Assembly (NCBI RefSeq): GCF_001649575.2
Contig: NC_051430.1
Span: forward strand, 20,131,605-20,195,604
Length of the DNA: 64,000 nt
Direction: 5' to 3'
From: Kryptolebias marmoratus
Lineage: Eukaryota > Chordata > Actinopteri > Cyprinodontiformes > Rivulidae
How positions within the stretch are numbered: position 1 is the stretch's first letter; each line of letters starts with the position of its first letter. Below are positions 60,117 through 64,000 of this stretch, in pieces. Below the pieces are notes generated by a model. The model did no database searches and was not told the DNA's origin. It saw only the letters and a program-made list of their open reading frames with translations. The position numbers were made by a program, and so were the translations under genes.

Positions 60117-61310
60117 CTGGAAAGAAAGACAAGAAAAGAATTGCATAAATTAGTTCTACTTCTTTTCCACGTCAACACTTTCCTTGAAAAAATGTTTACT
60201 GATATTCACGGAAACCATACTGTCAAAAAAAAATGTCAACATTACTGAGGTTAAAAAAGAAAACCAAAGTGGTCACGCTGAATTATAACCCGAATCTGAG
60301 CTCTCAGTGTTAAAACCATCCAGAGGTTTCTGTCATCGGGTGTGACAGAATCGAAGAGTTTCACCTGGCCTTCATGTCAAAAAAAAAGAGAAAGAAATCT
60401 GAGTTGCTGGAGCTGAAAAATGTGGTTGAAAAGCAGCTGTTTTCATTCTATAAAGGTATATATATGTGACACTCCTGGGTTTGATACTTCCGATGCCTTT
60501 CTGAGACATGTTCTGTAAAAGTCTTTGAGGAAACATGAATGTTTCTCCACATACTATTAAATTTACTTAGAAGAGATACTGGCTCAGCATTTCATCTAAA
60601 TATTCACAATTATATTTTTTTATGTTTTGACAGTGATTTTTATGATTGCCACAGAATTGTATTGTAATTGTAATTGTATTGTATTATTTGTTTAAAGATT
60701 AACTGAAACAGCAGCGCTGAAACCTCCAAATTAATCTAAATAATTAAGCTCATTTCCTTAATATCACAAGCAACAAGTTACACAAATGGGACAAATAGAT
60801 TCAACTACAAAGAAATGACTGTTCACAACTTGAATGCAAAAAATATTGTAATATAAATAAAGGAGTAAGTAAACTGTGCAGTAACTGAAGACAGGCAAAT
60901 GTCAGCAGCCTTGCATTCCTTTCAGAGCAGCTTCTCTGGAAACTTCCTCAGGGAGGTGCATGTCCTTCGGCCCTGTAAATTTGAACCAAGGCTCTCATCA
61001 TGGTTAAAAACACATCAGTCTGCAGATACAGATACTCATTTGGCCTTTTCTGTCTGACACTTGTTCCCTGTGGGCTTGCCAATAGTGTTGCTGATACGGT
61101 GACCGTGTTCCTGCAACATGATGATGAGGTCTTTGGTGACATTTTGTTACACTTTCATCAGGCCTGTGGTCTGAGTAAAAGGCGGCATATAAACAAAGCA
61201 CAACGGCAAGGATAATTGTGTTTGGTTGATTATGTCTTGGTTGTAACAATAATTTCCGTTGAAAATCCTGTTTTTTTCCCCTTAAAATTGTGGCATACTA
61301 GTTTGTAAAA
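60117..61310 (-). other. pdlim5 intron, part before the repeat element
   Basis: AT-rich with no PDZ exon found. At about 60950-61215 both strands stay open for 60-80 codons but show no domain I know; this may be an old repeat fragment. Confidence 0.4.
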
Positions 61311-61850
61311 TGGGTTGAGCAGCAGAGTTGAATATGTGAGTTGTGCCCATGAAAAATTCTGCTAATGACTCTTGTGTTGAGCTTCTGGTACTCCAGGTGC
61401 TGACAATCAGGTGCTTGATTGGCACCTGATCGTCAGCACCTGTGAGCAACCAGTTGCAATCCCACAACTCCACAGTTTGAGACTGAACTCTACCCCCCAT
61501 GATGACAACACTCACCCCCACAGAGCGGGTTCCATCAGTGTGGCAAACACAACCATATTGGCTGATTTACAAAAGAATGGGCCCCCATCCCACAGCAGTG
61601 TGTGACCAAGCTGTTGAGCAGCATGAGGAGGAGGTGCCAGGCTGTTGTGGCTGTGTATGGTTCTTCCACATGCTACTGAGGCCCTTGTTATTAGACGAAT
61701 AAATTGTTAAATTACCAATATGTCTTGTTTCTTCAGACTCTAACTTTACAGGAAATAATACCAAACAATACTCAATAGCTGAATAAACTGTTTGGCACTG
61801 ACTGTTTTTCATGGGTGCATCTCATATACTCAACTCTGCTGCTCAACCCA
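61311..61850 (+). mobile_element. 540-bp element with 46-bp terminal inverted repeats and a Tc1/mariner-like transposase remnant
   Basis: TGGGTTGAGCAGCAGAGTTG at the left is inverted at the right, and 41 of 46 bases match. Inside, on the plus strand near 61578-61667, a frame reads WAPIPQQCVTKLLSSMRRRC, then QAVVAVYGSSTCY and stop. This is like the C-terminal end of Tc1/mariner-type transposases. The frame just upstream (ANTTILADLQK) is offset by one base, so the gene is broken and mostly deleted. No TA or other target duplication is evident. A 21-bp hairpin lies at 61394-61442. Confidence 0.6.
61394..61442. repeat. 21-bp near-perfect hairpin inside the 61311-61850 element
   Basis: CAGGTGCTGACAATCAGGTG, then C, pairs with the inverted arm at 61422-61442 with one mismatch, around a TTGATTG loop. 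Confidence 0.8.
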
Positions 61851-64000
61851 CAAATGCATTTTTCCCTACAAATGTGACATCATTTAAGGGGAACTAAACA
61901 GGCTTTCCAAGAGTAAAAGATTCATTGCCAAGAAGTATTGTTACAACAAAAAAATAATCAACAAAACACAAATTTTCCTTGTTTTTGTTTGTGCTAAATA
62001 TAGAGGAACAAATTTGTGATAAATCTTTGTTGGACTTTTTGAACTTTTGTCTACAACAGGTAATGATAAAAATGCTTTTCGATAAAGATACCGTAATTAA
62101 AATCTTCTGATTGTGGTTTTGGCTCAACTAATGTGAAGATAATGAATTACAGAGTTTGCCGCTTCAATTTACTGTCTGCCAAAAGCAAAATAAATACCAA
62201 AAATCTCATCGATGTTCCTGATTGAAAGAACACACCTCGTTGTTCTTGTTGTTACACCGTTACTGCTCCACCCATATCCCTGCAAGTTTCCATGGACACA
62301 CTATACTGTAAATAGTCCTCCAAAGCTTATCTGAGGACAGCTCTCATTTACCGCATCGAAATATGCCTGGCACATGAGGTATGAAGGGGAACACTGGGGT
62401 ATCGAGTGGCTATTTCAAACACGACCCCGTCATCCCTGTCTGCTGTTGCTGTGATTACACTGCATCTATAAGTGGAAACCACCGACGTGGAAACGTGTCA
62501 CAGTCACACAGCTGGAAGCCAGAGGGTCAGTTAATTCAGAGGCTTTTCCAGCCTTTACTCTGGAAACATGAATAATCAGGTGTAATTTTAGTTTTTACCA
62601 GTTTAATTAAGATACCCATTGTTACCTGAACTTGATCCAACAAGAACCTAAGAGTCATAGAACTCTCTGAGCATCTTATCACAACTTATGTATCTGTGTT
62701 ATATTATCTGTAGATACATTACGTAGAGTTTTGTTTCATGTTCCTGCAAGTTTCAACCTATACAAGCAACAAATTGCTTTTTAAAAAAATGTTTGTCATT
62801 CTGTGTAAATTCTTACAGTGAAAAATGTTTTTGTTCCGCTTAATTATCTTGCCGCATATGTGTGCATATAATACTAATCACAATATTACAATATTTAAAA
62901 ATTGTTCAAATAATCAACAAAGTTCAATATTTTGTCAAGTACAACAATAACTTTTAATAGTGGTTCACTCCTCTTTAACTAGAGGTTATTATGAAAGCAG
63001 AATTATGCTGTCCCCTTAAAAATAAAATACAACCTTTTTATGTTATTATGTGAACAGTTTAGAGTTCAAGCAATTAGTTTTTTTTACTTTAAAACCTAAT
63101 ATTTTCATGTTCTTACAATAGATTCTTCATGTTATAACAAAAATATTTTCACATTATTAACATACACATACTTATTGTGATACAATAAAAAATGCATTTG
63201 AACATATTCATACAATATAAGTATCACTTAGTATATATGTGAAAGATTTTGTGTCATAACGGGATAACTATATATAAACTAATAATATGAACATATTTTA
63301 CAATTTGAAATAATATTTAGTAAGAACATGAAAATAAAAAATGTAATAGTTTAATATAAAACCATCATTGTTAGAACAATCAATTGTTCACATTATAACA
63401 TGATAAGACTTAATTCTTGCTGTTTAAGGACCTTCTGTTTAGCTGTTTAAGTGATTGTATAAACAAGAGCTGCATTAATACATTTATGGATGAACTAAAA
63501 TATAAAGACGAGCCCGTTATCTCTTCTTCATCTCTCCCAAAGCCACACGTGCCATCATGTCTGATCTGTTCTTTGTTGTGTGTTTGTTTTTAATCTCTTC
63601 GGTCTATTTTTACTCAAATGACACCACTGAACAATGTTCCCAGAGCCGTGCCTCGACATGCCATCAGTTTCTCCAATGAGCAACCCTCAATGATCAAACA
63701 ATGACAGCAATGTTTTATTATATTCAGAAACTGCTATTATAGACACACATCCATAAATACTCGTGATGTAAAAGCTTGGAAGACACTTTTATGTATTCAA
63801 AGTTTTGTGGTGTTTCTGAATCAACAAGGGCAAAGCAACAACACATGTAAAAGTATTCTAAAAAATTTATTAAAATAAGTTTAATATATTAATTTAGTCT
63901 TTTTATTTCCCCTTTACGGCACTAAGAGCTTCGAACACCAACTTTTCACGTGCAGCCAGTTTAGCTCAGAGGCAACAATGTTTAGCTAGTTTTGAGCCTT
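61851..64000 (-). other. Non-coding stretch, presumably pdlim5 intron
   Basis: AT-rich. No PDZ exon was seen on the minus strand, which would be expected to read like GCTGSLNMTLQR. The PDZ-coding exons and promoter of pdlim5 should lie beyond the right edge. Confidence 0.5.

Noticed and set aside
61004..61249. 81-codon minus-strand frame as a possible PDZ exon
   Set aside because: It shows none of the PDZ landmarks of the family (GFRLQGG, IGD, LNMTLQR) and lacks suitable splice sites in phase.

Overview
The window looks like nuclear DNA from a teleost fish, probably a percomorph. It is AT-rich and has long introns, many short CA/TG and ATCT microsatellites, and small inverted-repeat DNA transposons of kinds common in fish. 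Part of one vertebrate gene, pdlim5, is spliced from the minus strand. I found no bacterial genes, CRISPR array, rRNA or convincing tRNA.

The right half (about 37.3-64 kb) is the 3' two thirds of pdlim5 (Enigma homolog, ENH), read right to left. Ten core exons join in frame with GT-AG boundaries: a short linker exon (60077-60116), a proline-rich/ZM-like exon (59101-59537), two linker exons (55533-55705, 55353-55389), a 46389-46471 linker, and five exons carrying three LIM domains, ending at a stop at 38207. Together they encode about 487 residues. The roughly 110-residue N-terminal PDZ part expected from the family is not visible and should lie beyond the right edge. There is also strong evidence for alternative forms: an in-frame alternative last exon (54411-54510) gives a LIM-less protein ending in a WHHG...LNV tail like the short Cypher/ZASP and ENH isoforms. 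Two phase-compatible microexons (21 and 24 nt) and two weaker cassette candidates (51 and 98 nt) lie in the linker region.

The left half (1-37 kb) is nearly free of coding sequence. At 582-687 on the minus strand there is one good first coding exon: Kozak ATG, signal peptide and GTGAGT donor, in a CpG-rich setting. In vertebrates BMPR1B follows PDLIM5 in the same orientation, so this is probably the start of bmpr1b, with the rest beyond the left edge. The 37 kb between could hold distal promoters and untranslated exons for that gene; a CpG-rich patch with a splice donor at about 35.46 kb is the best candidate.

Mobile and repeat DNA includes: a retroposed-looking unit at about 5.64-6.89 kb with an intact 137-codon ORF for an unfamiliar one-membrane-segment protein and an AATAAA plus TTCTGA-repeat tail; a complete 209-bp hAT-type MITE with a perfect 8-bp target duplication (10343-10551) and a degraded relative at 18.86-19.02 kb; a family with long inverted arms seen three times (1.63-2.2, 24.2-24.54, 58.2-58.7 kb); a 540-bp element with 46-bp terminal inverted repeats and a broken Tc1/mariner-like transposase end (61311-61850); and several perfect or near-perfect hairpins. 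All assignments are by eye, with no database search.
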